A stretch of 64,000 bases of DNA from Anodontia alba (GCA_964016985.1 OZ024823.1:28685216-28749215); one strand, 5' to 3'; positions 21,393 through 33,358 are shown, numbered from the stretch's first letter. Program-made: numbers and translations. Notes: generated from the sequence alone by a model not told the origin.

Positions 21393-23062
21393 CCCCCAAA
21401 AATCCAGACCCGTCTTATAATCAAGATCTTTGGCCATATCGGTATTTTCGGCAAAGTCCGGTGGTGCCACGTGGTCACGGAAAATGCCGATCTTCGAAAC
21501 CGGTAGAAGATGTTTACCTTCGTCCCTTGACAGAAATAGCAGCAAGGTAATTTTGTAGGTGAAGTACCGAATTTTTCTGTGTATTACTCGCACCCGTGTA
21601 TAACACGCACTGAATATTTGCTAAATAGTTTTGAAATAAAAAAAAAGAGATGTTCCTATGTAAAACACGAAGAATTTATCCGTGCGTTATTTACTAAGTT
21701 ACCAGATACCAGATAATAAGTGTCAAATTTCACTAGAATTGAGTTGAAAATGGCCGAACTCGGAAGGTTTAGAGTAGAAACAGGCCGAATTTACGATAAT
21801 GCTAACTGAATTTTCGTTGTGCAGCTCTGTTACCATGGGCCCAGGCAACTTGATGTAGTGTAGGCAGTTCTTTGCTTCCCCACTGCAGACGCTATGATAA
21901 TAAAAATGCAGTTATTTCTTTTGTGTTCTCATAATTAACACCTTCTTTGTGTCATTTTCTTAACTGAGACGTGAAATTATCAACTCAGTGCCTCAGGACA
22001 ATGCAAACAACAACTAAAGTCGACTAGATGTCATTCTGACTGCCAATTAACCAATTAAGTGCACAGATGTATGCTGGTAGTTTGATTTTCTTTATCATAA
22101 ACATTGTTTATTTCAAACAATTTTTTTGGTAAGTTGGAAGAAAAGTTTAAATAAAAAAAAAAAAAAAAGAAAAAAAAAGAAGATAAACATATGGTAAGAA
22201 AATAAAAGATAAAATGCAAATGACCAATCTACATACCTCAAAAGCCCAGTTGGTTTTGTTTATTATCAATAATTTTAATAATTGCATAAACTTAAATACT
22301 TTTTTATTTTTTCCATGTATGATCGTTCGTGCCATTATTTATGTTCTACCAAATTTATTTCCTATTTTGAACTACAATAAATCAGTTCTGCAGGCTGATT
22401 TATTCAAGTTACGGTTGAGTCTTGTTAAAGCCCGGCAATCAATACAGATCCATATGCATATGCCTGTTTGAGTAGTTTCCCTTTGAAGAGATCAGCAAAA
22501 TAAAAAAAGCGTAAACAAAAAGAGCATGGACATGAAAAGGATATCAAATTACTGCAAATCAGATCGAGTTGCTTGTTTTGAGCTGCCAGAACCCTGGTAT
22601 GGGCGAGATAGGTATAAAAAATCATGAATATCTTATAGCAATCATTCTATTTCGCATTTTTAACGGGCGATCGTGAGTGTCATGAGTTTTCGCGACCGAT
22701 TATCTTGGCGATTTCTGTCCCGATTTTGGTGTTCCTATAAATAATACACATCGGTTTTTTATAAACGTTTTCTGGGCAAATAAGGTGCGTGTTATACACA
22801 GTTAAATACGGTATGCATGCTTGTAAGTGGTGTTGGAAGTTTTTTTAATTGCTGCTCTGTGATAAATTCACTTACAAATCTGACCAATCATCGCCGATGT
22901 CGTCATGTACTTTAGGAATTTCTGAGTGGCAGGGAATGTCTCCGACAGGCGACTTTTTTAACCCGTCTTATAATTAAGTAAAAGCAAAATCCTGCCTGGG
23001 AAGGGCCCAAAAACAGCCCCCGTCTTATAAACAAATCGTCTTATAGGCGGATTAATACGGTA
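21315..23062. mobile_element. TIR transposon with TACCGTATTAATCCGCCTAT ends
   Basis: The left end TACCGTATTAATCCGCC plus TATAAGACG is inverted exactly at 23037-23062. Further TTATAAGACGG repeats lie inside both ends. TA at each border fits a Tc1/mariner-like target. A 42-base A-run sits at 21350-21391. No transposase is seen. It is split by another element (21565-22812). Copy 2: 34739-36471. Confidence 0.8.
21565..22812. mobile_element. Nested TIR transposon with TACCGWATTT and GTGTATAACACGCAC ends
   Basis: Left end TACCGAATTTTTCTGTG with GTGTATAACACGCAC. Right end GTGCGTGTTATACAC with TTAAATACGGTA. The outermost TACCG is shared with the host element, suggesting relatives within one superfamily. 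The interior is AT-rich with no recognisable transposase. Copy 2: 34974-36221. Confidence 0.75.
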
Positions 23063-24921
23063 TCCGTACTTTATTTTGAAAATGGCCGAAATTTGCAAAA
23101 ATCACATTACAATTACCTGATGATTTTCTGCCAAAAAATTTAAATAACGCGAAGTCACATGGCTTTTGGTTCAAAATGGCGGCAACATGGTTGGCTTGTT
23201 TACACAAATGCTTTCACAAATCAAATCCAAAGAACTGCATTATTTGTACATAAAATAAATGCTCAGATAATAATTTAGATGACTTCAGGATTATTTTCAG
23301 CATTTGTCTCTGTAAGTAGTTATGATGAAACGTTTTACCATTAGTAACGCGAAAATACATGAAACCGGCTAAATAATAACAGCAAAAAATTCTAAGATGT
23401 GAATTATATGGGACTAGACATAAAAAATATAGTAATTATTATACTGTACACATATGTATAGTAAAAACTTAGCAAAACTAGATCACAAATCTTGATTTTG
23501 ATCATGGTTCTGTTGGACATCCCAGTAGGGCTAGCTGTTGAAAGAACTTATAAGCATTAAAAGCTCTACACAGCTTATGCTGTCTATTTCTTAAATTCTT
23601 ATATGCAACCTTTTATTTAAGGCTCTTTATCTTTATTTATAATGACTGAAATATTTTTGACCCACACTCCTCAATTATCTGGACAATTTTTATTAGCTGC
23701 AAAAATACCAAGAACATTTTGAATCCTCAAAGTCATAGTGACATGCCCATGCTCCAACCCTGCACACACATAAGCATATAGGTGTAGGCAAGTGAATTTT
23801 GTTGTCTGAACACTAAAGCTGGCACAATTGATCAGATACAGTCATTTGGCTAGTTCCAGGTAAAGTTATGCTTCATAACAATTTCCAAATAAGTGGCTGA
23901 TCAAAATTTGGATTTTATTGGCTGATACAGAGTACTAGCCTTCCTTGAAATACCACACCAAAGACTTTGTCCTTCGCCTTAGGTTATCTGCCCTTGTGAT
24001 GAATGTGAAGTTCTCCACTGATTTGGCTAGTTCCAAATAGTTTCGCTAGTTCCGAATAATAAATGAGGGATCTGTAAAAATCCCTCACATAATGCAAGAG
24101 CCTCTATATATTACTTTATCAACTTGTATTATGTGTTACGGAGAAAATTAATTCAATATAAAGACATTTGTCACAAAGCGACATGTTCACAAAGACCTTA
24201 AAACAGATCCTTTAAGCAAAAATCGTATAATTCATGGCATAACAATTTTTCGGCATGTACACCCTCCTTACTGCAAAATCTAGCTCCTATTTTCTGGATT
24301 TAATAATCTTTCCGATATAAATATATATTTCAATGAGGTTTAAGAAGTTGAAAGGAGTATGTGCATAAGGTCCTATTTTCCCCCTTCTGAAGCCCGAAAA
24401 TAAAATATGCTTGCAGTAAAATTATGCGTTAATTAATCCAATTGTAGCTTGTGTTTAGCACTGTGTGATGCCGCTACAAAGTCTCCCTGCACTTTGTCAA
24501 AGTGCAGATAATATATAAGTGACGACATGAAAAACCTGTCTTCGAGGTTTTCGACCAAATAAGACTCAGACCTGCTTACTCAGCCGTGGACTGGCTAACT
24601 CGGCCATTGCGCCGGATTAGCTAGTCTTGAAAGTTTTGATAGGTTGTTTACTGTCTAGACAGCGAACAACAATCATGGTGCTGATCAGACTGCGCATAGC
24701 AAAAACCACGTGACTTTGTTGTTCGCATATGGCATAAGCTTTTTATCCCATGAAGAGTCTCATATATCGCTTCAATAGTCTGTCACATGTCTTAGATTCT
24801 TGTACATACAGTACATCAATATCTACACTCCTTTAAACACAGCATGTGAACACCTTACCCGAAATTTGATTTCTGTGTCGGTTACTCACCTCAACTCCTT
24901 ACCATACTTTATTTAAAATTG
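23063..24921. other. Spacer with small hairpins
   Basis: No exon is recognised. Hairpins: TGAGGGATCTGTAAAAATCCCTCA (stem GAGGGAT), CTGCACTTTGTCAAAGTGCAG near 24488-24508, and GCGAACAACAA (24661-24671) facing TTGTTGTTCGC (24717-24727) around GATCAGACTGCGCA. The last is a dispersed bivalve-type repeat. Confidence 0.5.
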
Positions 24922-27037
24922 AACAAGAGGCCCACGGGCCACTCACCTGAGTAGCATTGTGAGTGCAGATATGCAGATGTTATGTAACATTTTTCCAATC
25001 CTGTCATCGCAACTAATGAAAAGATCATCCTTTAAGCAGTTCTTAATTTTGAAGAAGAATATTATATATGGCAAGACAGTCAATGGTGCATGATCATTTG
25101 AACAAACTCTCAATCACATTTCAACAGTAGGATCAATGTGAAATTTGGTTGCTATTGCCTAAGTGGTTTCTGAAGAATCATGATTTTATACATGTAAACA
25201 GCACAGTGGCAGGGAAATATAATAAACATAAACAAGATGGTAGCCATCTTGGATTTCCAATCAGAATGATTTTAGCTACTGTTGATCTACAAGTCACTTC
25301 GATACTTCCAATGAACTTTAAGTCAATTGCCCTTTCGGTTCAGGGGAAAAAGTTCAAAACAGATTTTCAAGATGGCCACCATAGCCGCAATTTGAGATTT
25401 CTTATCGCAACCATTTGAGCTATTTTTGATCTACAAGTCACCCTGATGCTTCCTACCAAGTTTCGAGTTAATAAATGGTCTTTCAGTTCAGAAGAAGTAA
25501 AGAAAAATAGATTTTCAAGATGGCTGCCATCTTGGATTTCCAATCGGAATGATTTTAGCTATTTTTATATCAACATGTCATCCTGATGCTTCCTACCAAT
25601 TTTCAAATTAACTGGCCCTTTGGTTCAGGAAAATAAGTGAAAGGAAAAGAGTTTCAAGATGGCCGCCATGACAGCCATCTTGGATTTCCTATCCAAACAA
25701 TTTAAGCTATTTTAGATCTACAAGTCACCTGAATGCTTCCTACCAAGTTTCGAGTCAAGTGGCCTTTCAGTTCAGGAGAAGAAGCGAAAAATAGATTTTA
25801 AAGATGGCTGTCATAGCGGCCATCTTGGATTTCTGATAGGGATAATTTATCTATTTTTGATCTACAGGTCACCCTGATGCTTCCTACCTAGTTTAAAGCC
25901 AATAAGCCTTTTGATTCAGGAGAAGAAGTGAAAAATCTACATTTTCAAAATGGCCACCATGGCAGCCATCTTGGATTTCCAATCAGAACGATTTTAGCCA
26001 TTTTTAATCTATAAGTCACCCCGATGCTTCCTACCAAGTTTCAAGTCAACTGGCTTTTGGGTTTAGGAGAAGAAGCGAAAAAAAGATTTTCAAGATGGCC
26101 ACCAGGGTGGCCCTCTTGGACTTCCGATCAGCATGGTTTTAGTTATTTTTGATCTACAAGTCACCCTGATGCTTCCTACCAAGTTTGGAGTCAGTTGGCC
26201 TTTCGGCTCAGGAGAAGAAGCGAAAAATAGATTTTCAAAATGGCCGCCATGGTGGCCATCTTGGATTTCCGTTTGGAATGATTTTAGCATCTTTTGATCT
26301 GTAAGTCACCCCTATGCTTCCTAGCAAGTTTGTAGTCAATTGGCCTTTCGGTTCAGGAGAAGAAGCGAAAAATAGATTTTCAAGATGGCTGCCATGGCGG
26401 CCATCTTGGATTTCCGATCAGCATGATTTTAGCTATTTTTGATCTACAAGTCACCCCGATGCTTCTTAGCAGGTTTGGAGTCAATTGGCCTTTCCGTTCA
26501 GGAGAAGAAGCGAAAAATAGATTTTCAAGATGGTGGCCATCTTGGATTTCCGATCAGCACGATTTTAGCTAGTTTTGATCTACAAGTCACCCCGATGCTT
26601 CCTAGCAAGTTTGGAGTCAACTGGCCTTTCGGTTCAGGAGAAGAAGCTGAAAAAAGATTTAAGATGGCTGCCATGGCGGCCATCTTGGATTTTCGATTGG
26701 CAAGATTTTAGCAAGATTTTAACTATTTTTGATCTACAAGTCACCCCAGTGCTTCCTAGAAAGTTTGGAGTCAATTGGCCTTTCGGTTCAGGAGAAGAAG
26801 CGAAAAATAGATTTTCAAGATGGCCGCCATGGCGGCCATCTTGGATTTCCGATCGACACAATTTTAGCTATTTTTGATGTACAAGTCACCCCTATGCTTC
26901 CTACCAAGTATCGAGTTAATTTGCCCAGGGGTGTAGGAGGAGTAGGCTTTTAAATCAATTGTTGATGCCGCACGACGGACGACGGACATTGACTGACCAC
27001 AATAGTTCACCATGAGCACTTCGTGCTCAGGTGAGCT
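24922..27037 (-). mobile_element. Array element C1 (reverse orientation) with about 12 units of about 145 bp
   Basis: Read on the minus strand it begins with the left hairpin (27035-27005: GAGCAC GAA GTGCTC inside CTCACC/GGTGAA) and a GTCGTCC tract. It ends with CTCAGGTGAG, hairpin GGCCCGTGGGCC (plus 24929-24940) and CTCTTGTT. CAAGTCACC-type anchors fall near 25289, 25431, 25570, 25719, 25862, 26009, 26153, 26298, 26442, 26580, 26731 and 26879, a mean spacing of about 145 bp. Most units hold a palindromic core such as GATGGCCGCCATGGCGGCCATC. Frames with SSPEPKGQL-like text are repeat readings. Copy 2: 38331-40446. Confidence 0.8.
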
Positions 27038-27087
27038 AACAAGTACAATTTACTACCGAATGTTTTGTCTAAAAATAGCTCAATGGG

Positions 27088-27160
27088 TGGCAAACAGTTT
27101 AGCCCCTGATGTGACACCGCATTTTGTAGCATCTCATGGGGGTTTACAATGTTTGCTCGG
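27088..27160 (+). repeat. GCAAACAGTTTAGCCCC foldback fragment
   Basis: GGCAAACAGTTTAGCCCCTGA and CATGGGGGTTTACAATGTTTGC are imperfect inverses around CCGCATTTTGTAGC. It lies where the left end of the following array element should be, and may have replaced it. Copy 2: 40497-40569. Confidence 0.6.
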
Positions 27161-27196
27161 GACTGTCTGGTCAAATACATCCAGTAAAGTATGACC

Positions 27197-27806
27197 CATT
27201 TCAATATAATTTTGCAGGAGTGTTACTTTGATGATCCTCTACCAAGATTGTTCAAGCCATTTGGATTCGTCAAAAAACATGGCCACCAGGGGGCGGGGCT
27301 TATTTTCCCTTTATATCTATATAGAAAACTTTAAAAATCTTCTGGTCAGAAACCACTGGACCAATATAATTTTGCAGGAATGTTTGTTTGGTGATCCTGT
27401 ACCAAGATTGTTCAAGCCATCTGGATTCGTCAAAAAACATGGCTGCCAGGGGGCGGAGCTTATTTTTCCTACATGTATATATCTATATGGAAAACTTTTA
27501 AAAGCTTCTTGTCAGAAACACTGGGCCGATTTCAATATAATTTTACAGAAACGTTCCTTTAGTAATCCTCTACCAAGTTTGTTCAAGCCATTTGGATTCC
27601 TCAAAAAACATGGCCACCAGAGGGCGGGGCTTATTTTCCTATATATCTATATAGAAAAGTTTAAAAATCTTCTTGTCAGAAACCACTGGACCGATTTCAA
27701 TATAACACTGCAGGAATGTTTCTTTTGTAACCTTCTACCAAGATTGTTCAAGCCGTCATGATACGTCAAAAACCATGGCCGCCAGGGGGTGGGGCTTTTT
27801 TTTTTA
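27197..27806 (+). repeat. Array D, left part (about 165-bp units with CTCF-like motif)
   Basis: Units read CCGATTTCAATATAA, TTGTTCAAGCC, CAAAAAACATGGCC, a GC box, TATATCTATATAGAAAA, AAAATCTTCTTGTCAGAAACC. GC boxes lie near 27280 (TGGCCACCAGGGGGCGG), 27440, 27609 and 27775. The 177-codon open frame at 27228-27761 is four units with periods divisible by three or compensated; I do not treat it as a gene. Copy 2: 40606-41215. Confidence 0.8.
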
Positions 27807-29574
27807 ACTCACCTGACCTCTGCTCAGGATGAGCTATAGTGATCACTTTTCGTCCATCCATTAACATTTTCAAATGACTTCTCCTCTGAAGCCGCTGAGC
27901 CAATTTTGCTCAGATTTCATGTGGAGCCTCCTTAGGGTGGGGGAACGAAATATTGCTAAAATGGTCGTGGTCCGTTGACCCAAGATGGCCTCCATGCACA
28001 TATATGGTAAAAACCTTTAAAAATCTTCTCCATAACCGAGGATGCCTTGGGGCTGAATCTTTGCAAGAATCATCAGGGACAAGAGGTCTACCAAAGTTGT
28101 TATAAGATTTGTCGTACGTTGGCATTTGACCATTTTACGGCAAGGTCAAGTTTGCTTCCCTATGCTTTTGTATGGGAAAAACCTTTAAAAATCTTCTTCT
28201 CCAAAACCGAGCATGCCTTGTGGCTGAATCTTTGCATATATCATCGGGAATGGGAGGGCTACCAAAGTTGCTAAAATAATGGTTGTACATTGACATTTGA
28301 CCTTTTTGCGGTAAGGTCAATTTTGCTTCCTTATGCATTTATATGGGAAAAATGTTCAGAATTTCAAATAACATCTCCTCTGGAGCCTCTGGGCCAAATT
28401 TGCTCAAATTTCATATTGAGCCTCATTAGGTTGGGGGAACAAAAGATTGTTAAAATGGTCGCAGTTCATTAACCAAGATGGCCGCCATGCCCATATATGG
28501 TAAAAACATTTAAAAATCTTCTTCTCCAGAACCGAGGATGCTTTGGGGCTGAATCTTTGCATAATTCATCGGGGACGGAGGGTCTACCAAAGTTGCTAAA
28601 ATTTGACCTTTTTACGGCAAGGTCAAGTTTGCTTCCCTATGCATTTGTATGGGAAAAAAAACATTTAAAAATGTTATTCTCCAAAATCGAGGATGGCTTG
28701 TGGCTGGATCTTTGCATATATCATCGGGAACGGGCAGTCTACCAAGGTTGCTAAAATAATTGTCATACATTGACATTTAACCTTTTTACGGCGAGGTCAA
28801 GTTTGCTTCTGTATGCATTTGTATGGGCCCCATACATTTGTATGGAAAAAATGTTGATAATTTCAAATGAGTTTTCCTCTGAAGCCTCCGGGCCAGTGTT
28901 GCTCAAATTTCATGCAGAGCCTCCTTGGGCAGGAGAATGAAAGATTGCTAAAATGGGTATGGTCCATTGATCAAAATGGCTGCCATGCCCATATAATGGT
29001 AAAAAAAACTTTACAAATCTTCTTCTCCATAACCAAATAAGCCCTGGGCCCTTATCTTTGCACAAATTATGGGGGACAGGAGATCTACCAAAATTGCTAA
29101 AATGATGGTTCTATGTTGACGTTTGACCTTTTTACCTCCAAGGTCAAATTTGCTTTCCCATGCATTTGTATGGGCCATATACATTTATATTGAAAGTATT
29201 CAAGTGAATTGTAGATCAACAGTAGTTAAAATTGTTCTGATTGGAAATCTTAGATGGCCATCATCTTGTTTATATTTATTATATTTCTCTGCCACTGTGC
29301 TGTTTACATGTATAAAATCATGATTCTTCAGAAACCACTTAGCCAATTTCCACCAAATTTCACATTGATCCTACTGTTGAAATGTGATTGATGGTTTATT
29401 CAAATGATCATGCTCCATTGACTGTAAGGCCCATATATTCTTCTTCAAAACTAAGAACTGCTCAAATGATGATATTTTCATTAGTTGTGATGATAGGATT
29501 GGAAAAATGTTGCATAACATCTGCATGTCTGCAGTGACTCAGGTGAGCGAGCCGTGGCCTGTGGGCCTCTTGTT
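27807..29574 (+). mobile_element. Array element A3, nested in array D and chimeric
   Basis: It starts with CTCACCTGACC and a degenerate left hairpin (27808-27836). Its core to about 29190 is the A1-type array (CCATATATGG at 28491-28500, TGACCT/AGGTCA pairs). From about 29193 it switches to the reverse complement of the end part of element C1 (compare 24922-25300), then ends CTCAGGTGAGC, GGCCTGTGGGCC (29556-29567), CTCTTGTTT. Array D text is interrupted within GGGGCTTATTTT / CCCTATATATC. Copy 2: 41216-42983. Confidence 0.8.
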
Positions 29575-31075
29575 TCCCTATATATCTATATAGAAAACTT
29601 TAAAAATCTTCATGTCAGAAAGCACTGGACCGATTTCTATATAACTAGGCAAAAATGTTTCCTTGGTGATCCTCTACCAAGATTGTCCAAGCCGACATGA
29701 TTTGTCAAAAAACATAGCAGCTAGGGGGCGGGGCTTATTTTCCCTATATATCTCTATAGAAAACTTTAAAAATCTTCTTGTCAGAAACCACTGGACCGAT
29801 TTCATTAATACTTGGCAGAAATCTTTCCTTTTGACCCTTAACCAAGATTGTTCAAGTTATCATGATTTGTCAAAAAAACATTGCCGCCGGGTGGTGGGTG
29901 GGGAGGGAGGCTTAATTTCCCTATATATCAATATAGAAAAGTTTAAAAATCTTCTTGTCAGAAACCAATGGACCAATTTCAATATAGCTTGGCAGGAATG
30001 TTGCTTTGGTGACCTGCTACCAAGATTGTTCAAGCCGTCATGATTCGTCAAAAAACATGGCTGCCAGGGGGTGGGGCTTATTTTCCCTATATATCTCTAT
30101 AGAAAACTTTAAAAATCTTCTTGTCAGAAACCACTGGACCGATTTCATTATAACTTGGTAGAAATCTTTCCTTGTTGACCCTCTACCAAGATTGTTCAAG
30201 TTATCATGATTCGTCAAAAAACAATGGCCGCCACTGGTAGAGGCTTATTTTCCAAATACATCTATATAGAAAAGTTTAAAAATCATCTTCTCAGAAAGCA
30301 ATGGACCAATTTCAATATAACTTGGCAGGAATGTTTCTTTGGTGACCCTCTACCAAGATTGTTCAAGCCGTTATGATTCATCAAAAAACATGGCGGCTAG
30401 GGGGCGGAGCATATTTTCCCTATATAGAAAAATTTAAAAATCTTCTCGTAAGAAACCGTTGGATTGAGTTCAATGTAACTTGACAGGAATGTGCTTTGGT
30501 GACCTTCTACTAAGATTGTGCCCTCATGATACGTCAAAAAACATGGCCTTCATGGGGCGGGGCTTATTTTCCGTATATATCTGTATAGAAAACTTTAAAA
30601 TTCATCTTGTCAGAAACCACCTGACTGATTTTAATATTAATTACTTGCCAGGAATGTTGCTTTGGTGACCCCCTATCAAGATTGTTCAAGCAATCATGAT
30701 TCGTCAAAAAACATGGTTGCTAGGGTTGGGGCTTATTTTCCCTATATATCTAAATAGAAAACTTTAAAAATCTTCTTATCAGAAACCACTGAACCGATTT
30801 CAATATAACTTGGCAGGATTTTTCCTTTGGTGACCCTCTACCAAGTTTGTTCAAGCTGTCATGATTTGTCAAAAAACATGGCCGTTAGGGGGTGGGGCTT
30901 AATTTCCCTATATATCTATATAAGACATTTTAAAAATCTTTTTGTCAGAAACCACTGGACCAATTTCAATATAACAGCAGAATTGTTCCTTTGGTGATCC
31001 TCTTTCACTATTCAGTTCAAGCCATCATGATGGATGAAAAAAACATGGCCACTGGGGTGCAGGGCTATAAAATTT
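29575..31075 (+). repeat. Array D, right part, cut by the gap
   Basis: Nine more units. GC boxes near 29712, 29878, 30057, 30222, 30389, 30541, 30712, 30876 and 31044 give a mean period of about 166 bp. The best-preserved boxes contain CCAGGGGGTGGGGC or CTAGGGGGCGG. ACATGGCGGC at about 30388-30397 matches a YY1-type core. The array is complete in copy 2, ending near 44593. Confidence 0.8.
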
Positions 31076-31275
31076 NNNNNNNNNNNNNNNNNNNNNNNNN
31101 NNNNNNNNNNNNNNNNNNNNNNNNNNNNNNNNNNNNNNNNNNNNNNNNNNNNNNNNNNNNNNNNNNNNNNNNNNNNNNNNNNNNNNNNNNNNNNNNNNNN
31201 NNNNNNNNNNNNNNNNNNNNNNNNNNNNNNNNNNNNNNNNNNNNNNNNNNNNNNNNNNNNNNNNNNNNNNNNNNN
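31076..31275. other. Assembly gap of exactly 200 N
   Basis: A round 200 N is a placeholder length used at contig joins, not a measured distance. The same sequence lies left of the gap and 416 bases right of it. Confidence 0.98.
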
Positions 31276-31662
31276 TGAGAAAACGTACTTTCTGACAAAC
31301 TATTGTCCTTTCGACATAACTCGGAAAGACGCTTTTTGCTTGGCGTTTTTATTTTTCTGTTTCTGTGTTTTGTTCTCGAAAATTTACCCTTAAGTTAAAT
31401 TTACAGCCAAAAATTGGTCGTCTGACCTATGCAATTTTTACAGTAAAGTGATTTTTTTTTTAATTTTTGTTTAAGAAAATATTTTTTTACGTATTACTTT
31501 TCTTTGCTGAATTTGAATTACTAGTGTTTCACAACATTATTGTGAAAATTTCAGAAAAATTGAACCAGCGGAACTTGTTGAAAAATTGCTTCCAAGTTAC
31601 CTACCCTACAGATTTCTGCATAATTTGCAGTCGTTTTTAATATGGGGAAAAGTTAAACTACT

Positions 31663-31691
<29 letters not shown>
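31276..31691. other. Unique sequence between gap and duplicate copy 2
   Basis: Differs from the sequence left of copy 1. It contains GAACCAGCGGAACTTGTTG and GCTTCCAAGTTACCTACCC, related to text near 12090-12150. It ends in an A-run (about 31669-31694) that abuts the duplicated block. No exon is recognised. Confidence 0.6.
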
Positions 31692-31694
<3 letters not shown>

Positions 31695-32079
31695 TCAAAG
31701 GACTGATAGTCCTAAGAGTCTGCTAGCTTGTAAAATACTAATGGAGTGCTGTGTATCTTCTATGCAATTTTACACAATACATGCAAAGAAGATAGACGAC
31801 ATTCCAATGCTACCAATATTACACCATAAGATGGAGCTCTATGGAATATATCAAGCATCTGGGCATTGCACTTCCTGAATAGAAGACTTTCTTTAAAAAC
31901 TCTTAAATTCTTCTGGTAAGTGCATGTTCTTGACAAATCTGACCTCAAGGCCAAGTCTTGGAGAAATTTCAAACTACACTGAAAGATGATTCTGCATGCA
32001 AAATTTCTAGCTAGGACGGACAAATACGGATGGACTCACTAATATACACTTAAATGCAGCTGTGGTGACTATGTCTTGC

Positions 32080-32583
32080 TCAGCGCAAGCGGGCTTGACA
32101 AAAAGGAAGATATTTGTTCAAGTTATTTTTCTTCAAACTATTAGCACATTGTTGACAGATCCATTCCTTATCCTCCACACTTTTATGTCCTAATGTACAG
32201 AGTCTTTTCATCTCAGGCTTAAATAGACCCTGAATATCAAATTTAACATCAGAATGTCTGAAAAATGTTTGACAACAACTTGTACATATGTACTGGGGAC
32301 CACAAGACACCAACTTGTGAAACTGTGTGACTATAGCACTTTCTTTGTTTTTAAATTTCTTACTGCTCAAACCATCTTTTGATGTGTCACTTAACTTACG
32401 TTTCTTATTCAGGGAGGTTTGCAATTCTTCACATATAAGGGGTGAATCAAGTAATGCGGAACCGTGTTCATTTAAGCTGTCAGCAAGCTGGGAGGAAGCA
32501 TAAGGCTGTGATGGACACAACTCAAATGAAATACATTCTTGTAAAGGAGGATAGGTAGTTATGTCACAAATTTGAAACCCAGC
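32080..32583 (-). pseudogene. Copy 2 of the Helitron-type Cys-rich remnant
   Basis: Identical by eye to 18651-19154, offset 13429. Same missing start and same early stop, so both descend from one already-broken fragment. Confidence 0.5.
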
Positions 32584-32692
32584 TCATTGGTATCATTTTA
32601 TGGTCTCCCTGCAAACATGAGATATACAGAGCGAATGCAAATCAAACTGACTCACCGCTGTTGTAGTAAAGGAATTATCAGAACTAAACAAT

Positions 32693-32949
32693 CTACGCAA
32701 ATGTAAGGAAAATGCCAGTTATATTTGTTTTCTTTAACAAAATGTTTTTGCCATTAACATTTGGCATTCCATCTGAAGCTCTTGCATGTGACTCAAAAAG
32801 GTAGAAACAGTCACCTTGTTCCAATAATGCAATAGAAAAGACGTTGCAAATGAAGACTGCATATGGGTTGAATGAGAAAGTCATAGCGAGTCCTGTCTCT
32901 AAATCAAGGAAAGGACACTCCACTGAGGATAAGATATTTAAATTTCCTG

Positions 32950-32992
<43 letters not shown>

Positions 32993-33358
32993 CCAGGGAT
33001 AATGCTAGTTGTCAAGTGAAAAATAAGATGGCAAATCACATGGCTCTTAATAGTCATGATATGTCTTGGCATTCTTTTTTGCATACTTGTATAATTTATC
33101 TCCTGCAAACAGAATTTCATTCATGTTGTTGACATTCAACTTGTTGGTACAGATCCTTTTCTGTACAGCTTTCACCAATAATACTAAACAACATGGTAGG
33201 CACTGACGCCCTCTTGAATCAGGACTAAATATCCCATCTCTTTGATGGATACTTCCTTGCAATAATACAGATGCATTTTCTTGTAGCGACACCGCCTCGT
33301 GGCTGCGAAGAAGCAGCTGCGAAGAAGCAGCCACGACGGTGGCGTCAAATGATAACAT
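32693..33358 (-). pseudogene. Copy 2 of the cysteine-protease-like remnant
   Basis: Same two open pieces (33358-33047 and 32923-32693) as at 19264-19934, with the same breaks. The T-run is five bases shorter (32952-32987). Confidence 0.5.

Larger units (their letters stand above)
18263..31075 (+). repeat. 12.8-kb duplicated block, copy 1
   Basis: Matches 31692-44484 from its first base to the gap. The offset is 13429, then 13424 after a T-run (19523-19563 versus 36 T), then 13409 after an A-run (42 versus 27 A). I see only six substitutions, at 20152, 21247, 21737, 22179, 22626 and 27295. This is far below normal bivalve allelic difference, so an assembly artefact is favoured. All features below in this interval recur in copy 2. 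Confidence 0.95.

Noticed and set aside
24063..24088. Terminator-like hairpin TGAGGGAT...ATCCCTCA
   Set aside because: Rho-independent terminators are not expected in an animal nuclear genome. Small hairpins are common here.
26090..26861. Frames with SSPEPKGQL-like text in array C
   Set aside because: They recur in every unit of a non-coding array and are interrupted irregularly.
27228..27761. 177-codon open frame with repeated LFKPS and IENFKNLLVRNHW peptides
   Set aside because: It is the translation of array D units. The periods happen to keep the frame open, but later units of the same array break it, and there is no start context, splice signal or domain.
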